From Bacteroidota bacterium (GTDB lineage Bacteria > Bacteroidota > Bacteroidia > UKL13-3): 33,316 nucleotides of DNA. Of this stretch, positions 32,771 to 33,316 are shown one piece after another (the stretch's first letter is position 1; each line of letters begins with the position of its first letter). The stretch is taken from the NCBI GenBank assembly GCA_947449515.1, contig CANFSD010000004.1, positions 1 through 33,316 on the forward strand, in the 5' to 3' direction. The notes under the pieces were generated by a model. That model did no database searches. It was given only the letters and a program-made list of their open reading frames with translations, and had not been told where the DNA came from. The position numbers were made by a program, and so were the translations under genes.

Positions 32771-33316
32771 TTCATTTTACAACCAAGCAAAAATTGGGAT
32801 CATCCTAGGAACTGGCTTAGGGGCATTGGTAGATGAAATGGAAATTGAATACAGCCTACCTTATGGGGGTATTCCAAATTTCCCAATTAGCACCGTAGAA
32901 AGCCATCAAGGCCGTTTGCTAATAGGTAAATTAAATAATGTACCCGTGCTTGTTATGCAAGGAAGGTTTCATTATTACGAAGGATATAACATGCAAGAAC
33001 TTACATTTCCTGTGAGGGTGATGAAGCAATTGGGCATTGAAAATTTATTTATTTCCAACGCATCTGGCGGCCTAAATCCAAGTTATGAGGTGAGTGATTT
33101 AATGATTTTAAACGACCATATCAATTTGTTACCTGAGCATCCATTAAGAGGGAAAAATGAAGATACTTTAGGACCAAGGTTTCCAGATATGAGTGAGGCT
33201 TACGACCCAAAACTAATTGCATTGGCGCATGAAATTGGATCGGAATTAGGTATTAAATTACAAGAAGGCGTATACGCTGCTGTTCAAGGACCAACACTTG
33301 AAACAAAGGCAGAATA
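32733..33316 (+). CDS. Purine-nucleoside phosphorylase, trimeric type (3' part missing)
   Basis: Splits purine nucleosides with phosphate to the base and ribose-1-phosphate for salvage. The window ends after 194 complete codons of an expected 270 or so. Visible motifs are IGIILGTGLGAL (phosphate loop), VMQGRFHYYEGYNM, FISNASGGLNPSYEVSDLMIL (the N-A-x-GG purine-site segment), LNDHINLLPEHPLRG and YAAVQGPTLETKAE (substrate loop), all typical of the homotrimeric PNP family. It begins at ATG 32733, inside the last 38 bases of lpxK. The truncation is due to the window edge only. Confidence 0.94.
   Translation, partial: MLAKIAQTHTYLNSFYNQAKIGIILGTGLGALVDEMEIEYSLPYGGIPNFPISTVESHQGRLLIGKLNNVPVLVMQGRFHYYEGYNMQELTFPVRVMKQLGIENLFISNASGGLNPSYEVSDLMILNDHINLLPEHPLRGKNEDTLGPRFPDMSEAYDPKLIALAHEIGSELGIKLQEGVYAAVQGPTLETKAE

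Overview
The window reads as chromosomal DNA of a low-GC member of the Bacteroidota. The main signs are a type IX secretion (T9SS) sorting domain on a giant secreted protein, several TAnnTTTG promoter elements of the Bacteroidota type, no evident Shine-Dalgarno sequences, a sphingolipid/sulfonolipid-type acyltransferase, PG_1098-type methyltransferase and PorV/PorQ-like outer-membrane proteins. Coding density is high. No gap between genes exceeds about 280 bases, and I see no tRNA, rRNA, CRISPR array, transposase or phage gene.

Layout. 1-3405 (all minus): a truncated ALDH8-type aldehyde dehydrogenase, then the terC-lipB pair, then miaA. 3490-9954 (minus): one 2154-residue secreted protein with a beta-helix, two IPT/TIG domains, 14 tandem PKD-like/Ig-like repeats, a PKD domain and a T9SS tail, closed by a strong terminator. 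10147-14338 (minus): acyl-CoA dehydrogenase plus glycosyltransferase, then a tight operon of an RmlD-like reductase, an unlisted 53-residue membrane protein and a ComEA-like protein. 14616-18535 (plus): miaB, a degenerate MtfA-like membrane protein and a sigma-54 activator, nearly abutting. 18592-21159 (minus): a membrane pyrophosphatase with a 151-residue tail carrying 22 cysteines. 21304-24149 (plus): two overlapping outer-membrane-type genes. 24150-24860 (minus): an AlkD-like protein. 24997-26793 (plus): an alpha-oxoamine synthase and a thioredoxin-like protein. 26867-28492 (minus): lipA and a barrel-like protein. 28527-30267: OsmC, a 37-residue lipoprotein on the opposite strand, and a THUMP-like methyltransferase. 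30264-31517 (minus): an MltD-like transglycosylase. 31706-end (plus): lpxK overlapping a truncated purine nucleoside phosphorylase.

Much of the content is housekeeping: lipoate synthesis (lipB, lipA), tRNA A37 modification (miaA, miaB), lipid A synthesis and purine salvage. Around it are envelope functions: the secreted adhesin-like giant, barrels, the transglycosylase and an unusual lipid enzyme.

The most unusual points are the cysteine-rich tail on the pyrophosphatase, the MtfA-like protein that has lost its HExxH zinc site, and a recurrent palindrome GGTTCGAACC (with GGTTCGAGCC) found in several genes and reading frames. Also notable are an outer-membrane barrel with a ComEA-like helix-hairpin-helix head, and overlapping divergent promoters at 28498-28516. 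I do not see an obvious new defence or mobile system.
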